This document shows, in pieces, positions 51,973-60,668 of a stretch of DNA of 64,000 nt. The translations under genes and the position numbers were made by a program. Origin of the DNA: Granulicella sp. WH15 (GTDB taxonomy: Bacteria; Acidobacteriota; Terriglobia; Terriglobales; Acidobacteriaceae); contig NZ_CP042596.1 of assembly GCF_009914315.1 (NCBI RefSeq), forward strand, positions 930,001 to 994,000. Direction: 5' to 3'. Below the pieces are notes generated by a model that saw nothing but the letters and a program-made list of their open reading frames with translations, had not been told where the DNA came from and ran no database searches. Numbering within the stretch: position 1 is the stretch's first letter; each line of letters opens with the position of its first letter.

Positions 51973-52251
51973 CTAGTTGAAATATCGCTTCACTACGGCG
52001 ACCAACTCTTCGGCGGCTTCGGCCTGCGCTGGTTCGACCTTGCTGGGGACAGGGAGAATATGAAATCGCACGTGGCCTTCGATCAATCCTGCCATAAGTC
52101 CGTTCAACGCGCCGCGACAGGAGGCCACGAGCTGAAGAATATCTTCGCTATTTCTGTCGCCTTGCAGTGCTCGCTCGATCGCTTCGACTTGTCCTTTAAT
52201 ACGGCGGACCCTCCCTAACTGCTTCTTTAAGTCTTTCGTGGTATGGGACAA
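51973..52251 (-). CDS. RcnR/CsoR/FrmR-family repressor
   Basis: A 92-residue four-helix DNA-binding protein (GRVRRIKGQVEAIERALQGD, then CRGALNGLMAGLIEGHVRFH). Residues His3, His60 and His64 match the nickel/cobalt ligands of RcnR. The Cys normally at position 35 is Ser, and a Cys appears at position 45 instead. It may bind metal without the thiol ligand or sense a different signal. The NiCoT-like gene next to it (beyond a tRNA) is a reasonable target. Confidence 0.88.
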   Translation of the reverse strand: MSHTTKDLKKQLGRVRRIKGQVEAIERALQGDRNSEDILQLVASCRGALNGLMAGLIEGHVRFHILPVPSKVEPAQAEAAEELVAVVKRYFN

Positions 52252-52318
52252 GGGCTCTCCTCTCAGGAAATCGGTTTATCTCACGTTATGTGGATCGAAT
52301 CTTATCGAGGCAAAAAGT

Positions 52319-52393
52319 TGGTGGCGCGGGCCGGACTCGAACCGGCGCATAAGAGCTTTGATGGCTCCTCCCTTACCTCTTGGGTACCGCGCC
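52319..52393 (-). tRNA. tRNA with UCA anticodon and A33 (tRNA-Cys-like body)
   Basis: A complete cloverleaf of 75 bases including an encoded CCA. The acceptor stem is GGCGCGG/CCGCGCC (7 of 7 pairs). The D-arm is CCC-AAGAGGTAA-GGG. The anticodon arm is GGAGC-CATCAAA-GCTCT (one G-U). The T-arm is GCCGG-TTCGAGT-CCGGC. The loop CAUCAAA puts UCA (complement of 52359-52361) at the anticodon, which would read UGA, and has A where U33 is almost invariant. The body resembles tRNA-Cys in the D-arm and variable region (TATGC), but the discriminator is A. It lies downstream of the NiCoT gene. Confidence 0.72.
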
Positions 52394-52449
52394 CGTTTGG
52401 ATCTACGTGCCTCCGGCCGCTTTCGAACTTCACGGCACCGAGTGGAGAC

Positions 52450-53166
52450 CTAAATACGTCCACCCTGTATTCCTTTGGCTACGGACAACGGCTGGTGCTG
52501 TCTCGTTCTTCCGCTCCACAGGCGAAGCCCAACGACCCCGGCAAAGAGAAGGAGTCCGAGGGGGAGCGCAACCCGATTGAGATCGATCCCGGCGAACTCT
52601 CCTCCGGCCAGCCCGAACGAGACGATCACCACCAGGACGCCAAGGGCTCGTGAAGACTGCATCGAACGGGCATCGCCTGTGAGGGCAAGTTGTTGGGTTC
52701 TGGCCGCCAGGATGCCATCTGTCCCATCAACCAACATCATCCCAAGCGAGAAGACCAGCCCCAGTATCCACGGATTGAGCTGTCCAGCCAGCAAGATGGC
52801 GGATAGCTGGCTGGCCGTCTCAAAGCCCATTCCCAGCAAGACACCGAGAAGGAGCGGGCTAGCCTGGAAAAGACGCGGAGGTTTGGGATGCTTGTGCTGT
52901 TTCGGTCTCCATAGCCGCCAGAGATTCGCCACTCCAAGCAGAAGAAGAATCCACGGCGTATAGGGTTCAACATAGCCCGCGAGCAACTTCCCGAAGCCAA
53001 CGGCGAGGATCGTCACGATAATTCCGTGACCGACGGCGAAGAGAACACCGTTCCAGCGCGATGGGTGGAACCGGGCCAGACCGTCGATGATCGACAGGTG
53101 ATCCGGGTCTACACCGTGTCTCATCCCAAGTGCGGCGACGACGCTGATAAGTGCCGCTCCTCTCAT
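52450..53166 (-). CDS. NiCoT-like nickel/cobalt permease
   Basis: A 238-residue membrane protein with about six helices. LGMRHGVDPDHLSIIDG is the NiCoT-type signature (normally H-A/G-x-D-A-D-H), with both histidines and aspartates. It also has FAVGHGIIVTILAVGFGKL and GMGFETASQLSAI, further family motifs. It is about 100 residues shorter than usual NiCoTs. Its start overlaps the 2Fe-2S gene by 4 bases. Confidence 0.87.
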   Translation of the reverse strand: MRGAALISVVAALGMRHGVDPDHLSIIDGLARFHPSRWNGVLFAVGHGIIVTILAVGFGKLLAGYVEPYTPWILLLLGVANLWRLWRPKQHKHPKPPRLFQASPLLLGVLLGMGFETASQLSAILLAGQLNPWILGLVFSLGMMLVDGTDGILAARTQQLALTGDARSMQSSRALGVLVVIVSFGLAGGEFAGIDLNRVALPLGLLLFAGVVGLRLWSGRTRQHQPLSVAKGIQGGRI

Positions 53167-53564
53167 CGGTGGCCCTCAAACGTGAGCTGCGGTTGTTCCC
53201 GATAGGGCATCAGCGCGAGTTCTTGAAGCTCCCTTGGCAGGGGCAGAAGCTCGTCGGCGTTCTTGGACTGCTCGGCCCAGTCGGCGAGCATCGCATAGTG
53301 CCGTTGGCTATCCAGAAGCGCCAGCCATTGGGTTCCCTCGGAGCTTGTGATCATGACGACGTTCGGCACATCGCAGGGACCGAGGCAGCCGCTGATCGAT
53401 AGGTGAACGCGCTTAAGTAGCCCACGCACCTTCCACTCCTGCTTGAGCCATTGCACAGGCACTGCAGGATGGCCCTTCTCCGTCTTCCCGCAACAACATC
53501 CATCGCAGATGCTGATCTGCGCAAGCATAAGTCGTTTCGGGACGATGGCTTCTACTGTTGGCAT
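53163..53564 (-). CDS. Thioredoxin-like 2Fe-2S ferredoxin (CbiW-like)
   Basis: About 133 residues from ATG 53564. ISICDGCCCGKTEKGHP and SGCLGPCDVPNVVMI carry four or more cysteines in the spacing of thioredoxin-like [2Fe-2S] ferredoxins, which are known partners of cobalt/cobalamin genes. It overlaps the NiCoT-like gene by 4 bases, so the two are co-translated. Electron-transfer partner unknown. It is divergent from 53628 across a Fur/Zur-like site. Confidence 0.82.
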   Translation of the reverse strand: MPTVEAIVPKRLMLAQISICDGCCCGKTEKGHPAVPVQWLKQEWKVRGLLKRVHLSISGCLGPCDVPNVVMITSSEGTQWLALLDSQRHYAMLADWAEQSKNADELLPLPRELQELALMPYREQPQLTFEGHR

Positions 53565-53584
53565 ATACTCCCCTATACTTTGCG

Positions 53585-53607
53585 TTAATGATATCGTATT
53601 ATCGTTA
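53585..53607. promoter_or_regulatory. Fur/Zur-like site between divergent metal genes
   Basis: The stretch around TTAATGATATCGTATTATCG is AT-rich with GATA/TATC halves. It lies between the ferredoxin gene (minus) and the 53628 gene (plus) and may serve both. Confidence 0.5.
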
Positions 53608-53627
53608 TACATTATGGGAGCCATCGA

Positions 53628-53948
53628 ATGGACCTCTTCGCAAAAAGAAATCCCGTTATGAGTCAACGAACACAAGAGATCAAAGCGAGGGTCACCGAGT
53701 TTCTCTCACTAACTGAGGAGGCAACCGTAATGGTGACGGAGCTGAACTGTCAGGACGATGACTGCCCGGAGGTCGAGACAATCATTGCAATCTTCCGGGC
53801 TAGTCAGCCGAAGATACAGGCCACTCTTCACTCGTCGATCGACGAGATCACAGAAGCCGAAATTGAACGCTTCTGCAAGAACGCGCAAGACGTACTGCAA
53901 GCCGAGGCGACAGTCTCCGTCTCGGACGCGACTAACCAACCCATTTAA
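53628..53948 (+). CDS. Small protein upstream of CobW GTPase
   Basis: A 106-residue protein, or 96 from ATG 53658. It has TELNCQDDDCPEVETIIAIF, then RASQPKIQATLHSSIDEITE, then EAEIERFCKNAQDVLQ. The CxDDDC segment could bind metal. It precedes the CobW gene by 12 bases, so it is probably a partner or client. It resembles short proteins seen beside COG0523 GTPases. No domain is named with confidence. Confidence 0.75.
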   Translation: MDLFAKRNPVMSQRTQEIKARVTEFLSLTEEATVMVTELNCQDDDCPEVETIIAIFRASQPKIQATLHSSIDEITEAEIERFCKNAQDVLQAEATVSVSDATNQPI

Positions 53949-53960
53949 GGAGAACGGCAC

Positions 53961-55319
53961 ATGGCAACCGCAGTAGTGAGTGAAGACAGACGTGTTCCCG
54001 TAACCGTCCTGACCGGCTTTCTCGGTTCGGGCAAGACCACCCTCTTGAATCGCATCCTGACCGAGCAGCACGGCAAACGCATCGCCGTCATCGAGAATGA
54101 GTTCGGTGAGGTAGGGGTCGATCAGGAGCTCGTGATCGGCGCTGAAGAAGAGATCTTCGAGATGAACAACGGCTGTATCTGCTGCACCGTTCGCGGAGAC
54201 TTGATTCGCATCCTCGGAAATCTGATGAAGCGCCGTGAGAAGTTCGACTACATCCTGGTCGAGACGACGGGCATGGCCGACCCTGGCCCGGTGGCACAGA
54301 CTTTCTTCGTCGATGACGAGATGCAAAGCCGTCTCAAGCTCGATGGCATCGTGACTCTCGTTGACGCCAAGCACGTTTGGCAGCACATCGACGATTCGGA
54401 CGAGGTCAAGGAGCAGATCGCATTCGCGGACGTCATTCTGCTCAATAAGACAGACCTTGTGAGTGGCGAGGAGTTGGACAAGCTCGAACGCCGCATCCAT
54501 TCCATGAATGCGGCGGCGAAGGTCTATCGCACGCAGGATGCTGCCATCGACATGGATAGTGTCCTCAACGTCGGCGGCTTCAACCTGGACCGCGCTATGC
54601 AGGTCGATCCGCTCTTCATGGAGCCTGAGTACCCGTTCGAATGGGGAGGCGTCTTCTCTCTGAAGGCGGGAACTTACAGACTTCAGCTTCAGTCGGGTCC
54701 GGATCCTGCGATGACAGTGGTATTACTCCCTGCGAAAGACGGCAAGTCTCTCGACAGTCTGGAGTCAGTCCTCATGGATGCTGTTCTTGAATTCTCTGCT
54801 GGAGCCGAGCTGAAGACGCCCGGAGATCTAATCATGGTCAGTCAACCAACCGAGCTATCGCTCGAAGGTCCGGACCTCACGTACACGATTGAGATTCCTG
54901 CGGACGGAGACTATGCTCTCTTCACCCAGCACCATCCCGATGAGTTTCAGGCCAAGCTGCTCGGGGCCGGTGGTGAGCTGGCTCCAAGCGTAGAACGGGT
55001 GTTCAAGCCCGACCATGAACACGACGAAGAGGTCTCCTCCGTAGGCATCGACGTTATAGGAGATCTGGACAAGCGAAGGTTCAATCAATGGCTGGGCTTC
55101 CTGTTACAGACGCAGGGCACCGATATCTTTCGCATGAAGGGAGTCATCAGCCTCAAAGATGAGACGGAAAGGTTCGTCTTCCAAGGCGTTCACATGCTCT
55201 TCGACGGTCGCCCCGACAGACCGTGGGGGAACAATCCTCGTCGCAACCAGCTCATCTTCATCGGAAGAAATCTTGACCGGGCCGCGCTGAATGAGGGGTT
55301 CAATCAATGCCTGGTATAG
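53961..55319 (+). CDS. CobW/COG0523-family G3E GTPase
   Basis: A 452-residue metal-chaperone-type GTPase. P-loop: [20 protein letters not shown]. CxCC motif: [19 protein letters not shown], the hallmark zinc site. Later [11 protein letters not shown] (G3) and LLNKTDLV (G4). The C-terminal CobW_C domain (about 370-445) ends the protein; an insert of about 110 residues (about 230-340) between the GTPase and this domain is longer than usual and strand-rich. Putative zinc-transfer or zinc-starvation protein under Zur control. The next gene overlaps by 13 bases. Confidence 0.93.
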   Translation: MATAVVSEDRRVPVTVLTGFLGSGKTTLLNRILTEQHGKRIAVIENEFGEVGVDQELVIGAEEEIFEMNNGCICCTVRGDLIRILGNLMKRREKFDYILVETTGMADPGPVAQTFFVDDEMQSRLKLDGIVTLVDAKHVWQHIDDSDEVKEQIAFADVILLNKTDLVSGEELDKLERRIHSMNAAAKVYRTQDAAIDMDSVLNVGGFNLDRAMQVDPLFMEPEYPFEWGGVFSLKAGTYRLQLQSGPDPAMTVVLLPAKDGKSLDSLESVLMDAVLEFSAGAELKTPGDLIMVSQPTELSLEGPDLTYTIEIPADGDYALFTQHHPDEFQAKLLGAGGELAPSVERVFKPDHEHDEEVSSVGIDVIGDLDKRRFNQWLGFLLQTQGTDIFRMKGVISLKDETERFVFQGVHMLFDGRPDRPWGNNPRRNQLIFIGRNLDRAALNEGFNQCLV

Positions 55320-56353
55320 CGGAGAGAACAGTAGAAGGCACGCTTCCGAAGACGTGGGAAGCGGAGCTGGATGAGGCGGCAGTCTCTATTGCATGGGCGG
55401 CCAGCGGCGGGTGGCTGGCTGCCGCTTCCGCCAGTGGCGCGATCTACCTCTTTGAGTCACTCACAGGCGCCGAGGCGAAGAAATGGACCGGACACCGCAA
55501 CGGTGCCATTGTTGTGGCCTGGAGTCCTAAAGAAGAAGTACTCGCCAGTGGTGGACAGGATGGTAAGGTTAACCTCTTTACCCCTGAAGGCGACGCTCCC
55601 TTCGCATCTCTCGATTGTGGAACGGCGTGGGTGGAACATCTGGCATGGTCACCCTCGGGCAGGTATCTCGCGACTGCCTGTGGACGCACTCTCCGGCTCT
55701 GGTCGAACAAAGGAGAACTGCTCCAGAGCTTCGAGGAGCAGCCGAACACGATCGCCGGAATTGACTGGCGCTACGATTCGGAGGAGCTGGTCTCTGCCTG
55801 CTATGGCCAGGTCGTCTTCTGGAAGCCGTCAAGCAGTTCTCCAACAAGGACGTTTGAATGGAAGGGTTCCATGCTCTCAATCGCGTGGAGCCCGGATGCA
55901 AAGTACCTCTGCCATGGAAACCAGGACTCGACGGTCCACTTCTGGATCGTCGCTACAGGGAAGGAGTTGCAGATGTCGGGCTACCCGTTGAAGGTGGCTC
56001 AGATCTGTTGGGAGAGGCGTTCAAAGTATCTCGCAACGGCAGGCAGTCCGCAGATCACGGTGTGGGATTGCTCCGGCAAGGGACCTGCGGGGAGGAGACC
56101 GGAGACGCTAAAGCATCACCGTCTTCCAATCAGAGCGATGCGCTACCAGACAGATGGGCCTCTGCTCGCCTCAGGGTGCGCGGAGGGACGTGTGGCTGTA
56201 TGGAGGCCGAGCAAACGAGATAAACCCGATCTGACTGCTCATCTGCAATCGCCAATTACCGATGTTGCCTGGTCCCCGGGAACTGCGCGTCTCGCTGTCG
56301 CCGCTGAAGACGGTAGAGCGATTGCTTTTGACGTAGTAGCTAATTCCAAATGA
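55307..56353 (+). CDS. WD40-repeat protein overlapping CobW gene
   Basis: A 348-residue predicted seven-bladed propeller without signal peptide. Repeats are seen as GTGHR-type turns: [78 protein letters not shown] and [17 protein letters not shown]. Its start overlaps the CobW stop by 13 bases, so translation is coupled. A scaffold for a CobW client complex is the simplest idea (inference). Confidence 0.9.
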   Translation: MPGIAERTVEGTLPKTWEAELDEAAVSIAWAASGGWLAAASASGAIYLFESLTGAEAKKWTGHRNGAIVVAWSPKEEVLASGGQDGKVNLFTPEGDAPFASLDCGTAWVEHLAWSPSGRYLATACGRTLRLWSNKGELLQSFEEQPNTIAGIDWRYDSEELVSACYGQVVFWKPSSSSPTRTFEWKGSMLSIAWSPDAKYLCHGNQDSTVHFWIVATGKELQMSGYPLKVAQICWERRSKYLATAGSPQITVWDCSGKGPAGRRPETLKHHRLPIRAMRYQTDGPLLASGCAEGRVAVWRPSKRDKPDLTAHLQSPITDVAWSPGTARLAVAAEDGRAIAFDVVANSK

Positions 56354-56437
56354 GCGAAGGAGGTCCGGACGACGTAACCGGATCTCCTCTGCTTCAACCC
56401 CTGACTTCATCGAATACCTTTGCGAACGGACTTGACG

Positions 56438-56899
56438 ATGAGGAAGACGCAACAAAAGGATGCAATTCGAAGCGCGTTTGTCCTTCAGAATCGACCTCTA
56501 TCCCCGGAGGAGGTTCTCGTGATCGCGCAGGGCTACACGAAGAGCCTGAGCATTGCGACTGTCTATCGGAACATCCATAGTCTTATTGAAGAAGGCTGGC
56601 TCGAATCCGTTGAGATGCCCGGGCAAGTGACTCGATATGAGGTCGCCGGCAAGGCTCATCACCATCACTTCCTTTGCCGAAGCTGTGGTGGAGTCTACGA
56701 GCTTGATGGATGTCCGGCCCCAAAAGAGATTTCGTTGCCACCTGGATTTACTGCTACAGGCCACGAGTTCTTTGTATTTGGCAAATGCTCAGCATGTCCG
56801 ATCAGCGAAGTCCGTCAACTCCCTCGAACCGTGGTTGTCGATAAACAACGGAATCATCGGATGGCGATGATTGATCCGTTAGAGGAGTCCAATGAATAA
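56438..56899 (+). CDS. Fur-family regulator (Zur-like), second copy
   Basis: About 153 residues from ATG 56438. LSPEEVLVIAQGYTKSLSIA and TVYRNIHSLIEEGWLESVEM form the winged helix; AHHHHFLCRSCGGVYELDG and CSACPI the metal sites. It is close to the protein at 46133 in the first 110 residues and has an extra C-terminal tail of about 25 residues. It is the fourth gene of the 53628-56899 run and may regulate that run. Confidence 0.9.
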   Translation: MRKTQQKDAIRSAFVLQNRPLSPEEVLVIAQGYTKSLSIATVYRNIHSLIEEGWLESVEMPGQVTRYEVAGKAHHHHFLCRSCGGVYELDGCPAPKEISLPPGFTATGHEFFVFGKCSACPISEVRQLPRTVVVDKQRNHRMAMIDPLEESNE

Positions 56900-57087
56900 T
56901 GCTCTTTTGATGATAGTGGGTGGTCATGGAATACGAGCAGCAACAGCGTTAGCAAAGTGATAGATGCCGAATCTCCCAATAAGTGGCTGCATAGGTTCAG
57001 AGGCTTGTATTATTGATATATGACTCTCGATAGCATTAGCAGCGGGGTCCGTGTTTCCATCATGTTGAGGAGTAGCTGATACCACCA

Positions 57088-58095
57088 ATGATTCGGACTG
57101 CGTCGCGATCTGTACGGAGCTACTGTTCTGTGATGGAAGACCTGAGGGGAGCATCCAGGGATGAATCAGAGCGTGCCAGTGCTACCGAACGAGTAGAGAT
57201 TCAGCCGGGGTTTGAGCTGCTCCTCAGTCGATATCAGACCGGCACCGCCAGGACACTTCATGTCAAAGTGGATCGTCCGATGTTTTCGTTCGGATGCATT
57301 GAAGAGGGCCGTATGGAGATCGCAGGCATCGTAGGGGATGTCGTCCTTCGCGAGGGAATGGGCATCAATATGTGGGCCAGCGAAGGGCGCTACTCCTTCA
57401 AGGTCGTTCCGGGGATGTATCGTTCGCTTTCACTTGAGGTAAGCGCCGATTTCCTTGCCGACAGGATCATTGGCCCCGATTTTCCATCGCTTCAAGTGTT
57501 GGAGCGCGCACTGGCTAAACCGAGTTTTCCTTTGTTTTTTCGTACCCAGCCTCTCTCTTCTATTTCCCAACTGGCCTCTGCAGCGTTGTTGAACTCTCCC
57601 GCCGACGTTCCCTTTCGCTCTCTGTTTCTGGAATCACATGCTTTGACAATTCTGCGCGAGCAATTGATGAACGTTGTCCCACAGAACACAACCACCAAGA
57701 AAGATCTCGCACTAGGACGCAAGGATATCGACAGGCTTGAAGAGGTCCGTCGACTGCTGGTGAATAGTCCGGAACAGTCGCCAAGCCTTTTCGAACTGGC
57801 GGCTCGGGCCGGTATGAACGAATGCACAATGAAGCGGAACTTCCGCACGCGGTTCGGGATGACCGTCTACGAATATCTCCGCCGGCATCGGATGAGGATC
57901 GCAGACGGAATGTTGCGAGCGGGTTATTGCACTATAAGCGAGACTGCCACGGCGGTTGGGTATAAGAGCGCGGGGCGTTTTGCTATGGCATTTCGTCGAG
58001 AGTTCGGCATCTCTCCCAAGAAACGCCAGATGATCGTGCGCGGCCGCACAGAACCCCCTAGAGCAGAAAGCGCAGTAGGCGCCTTTCCAAACTAA
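57088..58095 (+). CDS. AraC-family regulator (PchR-like)
   Basis: A 335-residue regulator; ATG 57088 or 57133 may be the start. The N-terminal part (FGCIEEGRMEIAGIVGDVVL) is a cupin-like sensor, and the C-terminal 100 residues hold two helix-turn-helices (LFELAARAGMNECTMKRNFR, then YCTISETATAVGYKSAGRFA). This is the PchR type that controls siderophore receptors. The TonB receptor starts 73 bases after its stop, so it probably controls that gene. Confidence 0.9.
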   Translation: MIRTASRSVRSYCSVMEDLRGASRDESERASATERVEIQPGFELLLSRYQTGTARTLHVKVDRPMFSFGCIEEGRMEIAGIVGDVVLREGMGINMWASEGRYSFKVVPGMYRSLSLEVSADFLADRIIGPDFPSLQVLERALAKPSFPLFFRTQPLSSISQLASAALLNSPADVPFRSLFLESHALTILREQLMNVVPQNTTTKKDLALGRKDIDRLEEVRRLLVNSPEQSPSLFELAARAGMNECTMKRNFRTRFGMTVYEYLRRHRMRIADGMLRAGYCTISETATAVGYKSAGRFAMAFRREFGISPKKRQMIVRGRTEPPRAESAVGAFPN

Positions 58096-58154
58096 CGCCC
58101 CTGGCGGCAACAAAATATTCCGTCGCGGCAAAGTTTTTTGCTTCTGCGATGTCT

Positions 58155-58181
58155 AGACTAGTTATCAAATGATAATAGTCT
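58155..58181. promoter_or_regulatory. Extended palindrome across TonB-receptor start
   Basis: AGACTA, TTATC, then AAAT and mirrored GATAA, TAGTCT. The inner TTATC-AAAT-GATAA matches the other Fur/Zur-like boxes. ATG 58169 lies inside it. Confidence 0.65.
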
Positions 58182-60616
58182 CTCGTTTGCATGAACATGC
58201 ACGACCCCTTGCTGTCTCTTTTTCCCTGGTAGCCTGTCTGCTACTCTCTCCAGGTTCTTTCGCGCAATCGGCGCAAAACGTTGGGGCTTTGCACTCATCG
58301 CCGGGACTCGGAACGGCGACGCTCGCGGGCAAGATTCTTGATCAGCGGGGTCGAGCTCTGTTGTCATCGTCGGTCACAGTCATCACGATGGGTGGACGGA
58401 CAGTTAAGGCGATGACAGATGATCGGGGGCTATACAAGGTCACGAACCTGGAACCTGGGGCCGCCCAGCTGATCTTTGAAGCTCCCGATATGGAGAGGTT
58501 CTCCACAGCGATTTCGTTGCACGAGGGAGAGAACTCGTTCGATGAGCATCTGGCCGTATCGCCCCTGAACAGCTCCGTCGTTGTCACAGCGCAGAAGCGC
58601 GACGAAGAACTGGAACAGACCCCAGTCAGCATCGATCTCATCACCGGCAATCAGGCCGAGCGGGACGGCATTCACGAGCTTGGAGATCTGAACGGGAAGG
58701 TATCGAACTTCCTGTACTCCAATACTGGTTCTCGCGGCGTGTTCAGCATCTTCATCATGCGCGGGTTCGCCAATAATGCGAACTCGATCGATCCTTCTAC
58801 CGCATTCTATGTCGATGGCATCCCGGTCAATGACTTCTTCACGCTAGACCAGCAGCTCATCGACATTGACCACATCGAAGTCCTGAAGGGACCCCAGGGC
58901 GCGCTGTACGGAGCCAGCAGCGAGGCTGGCGTGATCAACATAATCAGTAAAGCGCCAACGAACGAGTATCACGGCACAGTAACTGGATCTTATGCCAGCT
59001 ACAACGGATATCAAACCGGGGTTTCGGTCTCCGGGCCGGCGATCAAGGACCGGCTGCTCTTTGCGGTCTCCGGAGCTGTCGATGGAAGAGATGCCTTTGT
59101 GACCGGATATGTCGATGGTAAGGGCATCAATACGCAGTCTTCACGCTTTGGCCGCGCTCGCCTCGACTGGATTCCTCAGGAGAAGTGGCGCTTCAGCGCC
59201 GTCATCGACGGAACGCATGTCGCCGACGGCGGAAGCTATGTTTTGATTCCAACCGATCTGACCCAGTTCAATCAGACTGTCCTCGCCGGCCTTCCTCCCC
59301 TTCAGCCCTATCAGGAGCCAGTGGATACCGACGGCAGCAGTGGCCTTGGAACGAACTCCGAATCTCTTCAGTCTTTCTACTCCGGTAACAGCTTCAACTT
59401 CACGGCGCTCGTGGCCCGACGCGAGGCCCTGGCCCACTACGTCCAGGATGCGGATCTCAGCCCCGTCCCGTTTTATGTCAATGATTTCCGCTTTCGTCAT
59501 CCGGCGTGGAACGAAGAGTTCCGCTTCCAGTCTCCCGATAAATCAAAGAAGTGGATATGGACAGTGGGGGCCTCGTTCCTGAACGATACCCGGCATAACC
59601 AGGATTTACTCAATATCAGCCCCGCCAATCCTTATGGGTATCCCGCATCGACACTGTCCTATGGCGATCCGCTAATGACGAGCTTTATCCCCGCAGTGTT
59701 CGGTCAGGTTTCTACCCGACGCTTCCATGAGCGGCTTGGCATCACCGCGGGCTTCCGGGAGGAGTGGCTCGGACGCTCTCTGCTTCGACAGCCTAATCCG
59801 AACGGGATCACCTACAACGGAAGCATTCACGATTCCATTCCGTTGCCGAGCTTCATCGCTGACTATCGGGTCCGACCCAATCTCTTTGTGTATTACTCCC
59901 TGGGGAGAGGGTGGGTTCCGGGTGGCCAGAATATCTACGCAACGACACTCGATACTGCTCTCTACAAACGGCAGTCAAGCCTGTCAAACGAGATTGGTAT
60001 CAAGACGACGCAGTTCCATGACACGCTCGCCATCAATGCGGACATCTTTCATAACGGTGTTCAGAACTACCAGGACACGGTCTACGCCGGAATTCTGACC
60101 TCTTACTTTGGCAATGCAGCCCGGGCGCACATGAACGGAGCGGAGCTAGAAGCAGGATGGCAGCCGGTGCACCAGGTCAAGTTCGATGCGAACGTGGGAT
60201 TGATCTCCGCGCGCTATGACGACTACGTGGTCAACCCAAGCACGAACCTCAATCTCAATAACTCACGTATTCACAGCGTTCCTGGCACGACCACGACACT
60301 TTCTGTTCAATACAGCCCCTACCATGGGTTCTTCCTCAAGGGCGAATGGAATGAGGTTGGCTCTCGCATCGAATACGATCTCACCTCCAGCATCTCCGCG
60401 GTACCTTACCGCTTCGGTGGATACGGCATCTTCAATCTCCAGGCCGGTATCGACCACAACCGATGGTCCACTCTCGTCTTCGCTAACAACCTCGGCGACC
60501 GTCTTTATTTTCCATGGATCACCGTAGGCACAAACGATGGGACAGGTTATCAGGGTGGAATCGGAATTCCTGGAATGCGTCGTCAGATCGGTTTTCGGAC
60601 CGCCCTTCGTTTTTGA
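58169..60616 (+). CDS. TonB-dependent receptor (metal or siderophore uptake)
   Basis: An 815-residue receptor. After a signal peptide (LVACLLLSPGSFAQS) come a carboxypeptidase-regulatory domain (about 45-125, ATLAGKILDQRGRALLSSSV), a plug (VVVTAQKRDEELEQTPVSID, then IMRGFANNANSIDPSTAF and LKGPQGALYGASSEAGVINI) and a beta-barrel ending in RRQIGFRTALRF with a C-terminal Phe. ATG 58169 lies in the operator-like palindrome, so TTG 58187 is an alternative start. Order AraC, TonB receptor, ABC transporter suggests one metallophore uptake unit. Confidence 0.92.
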   Translation: MIIVSRLHEHARPLAVSFSLVACLLLSPGSFAQSAQNVGALHSSPGLGTATLAGKILDQRGRALLSSSVTVITMGGRTVKAMTDDRGLYKVTNLEPGAAQLIFEAPDMERFSTAISLHEGENSFDEHLAVSPLNSSVVVTAQKRDEELEQTPVSIDLITGNQAERDGIHELGDLNGKVSNFLYSNTGSRGVFSIFIMRGFANNANSIDPSTAFYVDGIPVNDFFTLDQQLIDIDHIEVLKGPQGALYGASSEAGVINIISKAPTNEYHGTVTGSYASYNGYQTGVSVSGPAIKDRLLFAVSGAVDGRDAFVTGYVDGKGINTQSSRFGRARLDWIPQEKWRFSAVIDGTHVADGGSYVLIPTDLTQFNQTVLAGLPPLQPYQEPVDTDGSSGLGTNSESLQSFYSGNSFNFTALVARREALAHYVQDADLSPVPFYVNDFRFRHPAWNEEFRFQSPDKSKKWIWTVGASFLNDTRHNQDLLNISPANPYGYPASTLSYGDPLMTSFIPAVFGQVSTRRFHERLGITAGFREEWLGRSLLRQPNPNGITYNGSIHDSIPLPSFIADYRVRPNLFVYYSLGRGWVPGGQNIYATTLDTALYKRQSSLSNEIGIKTTQFHDTLAINADIFHNGVQNYQDTVYAGILTSYFGNAARAHMNGAELEAGWQPVHQVKFDANVGLISARYDDYVVNPSTNLNLNNSRIHSVPGTTTTLSVQYSPYHGFFLKGEWNEVGSRIEYDLTSSISAVPYRFGGYGIFNLQAGIDHNRWSTLVFANNLGDRLYFPWITVGTNDGTGYQGGIGIPGMRRQIGFRTALRF

Positions 60617-60668
60617 TGCAGCACGATTCCAACACACACAAGAGACTGCGTTACAAGGAGAGGGTCGC

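Noticed and set aside
20154..52393. Claiming that the UCA tRNA decodes the UGA at 20154
   Set aside because: UGA is used as an ordinary stop in many genes here (for example 13051-13053), and a point mutation explains the in-frame UGA more simply.
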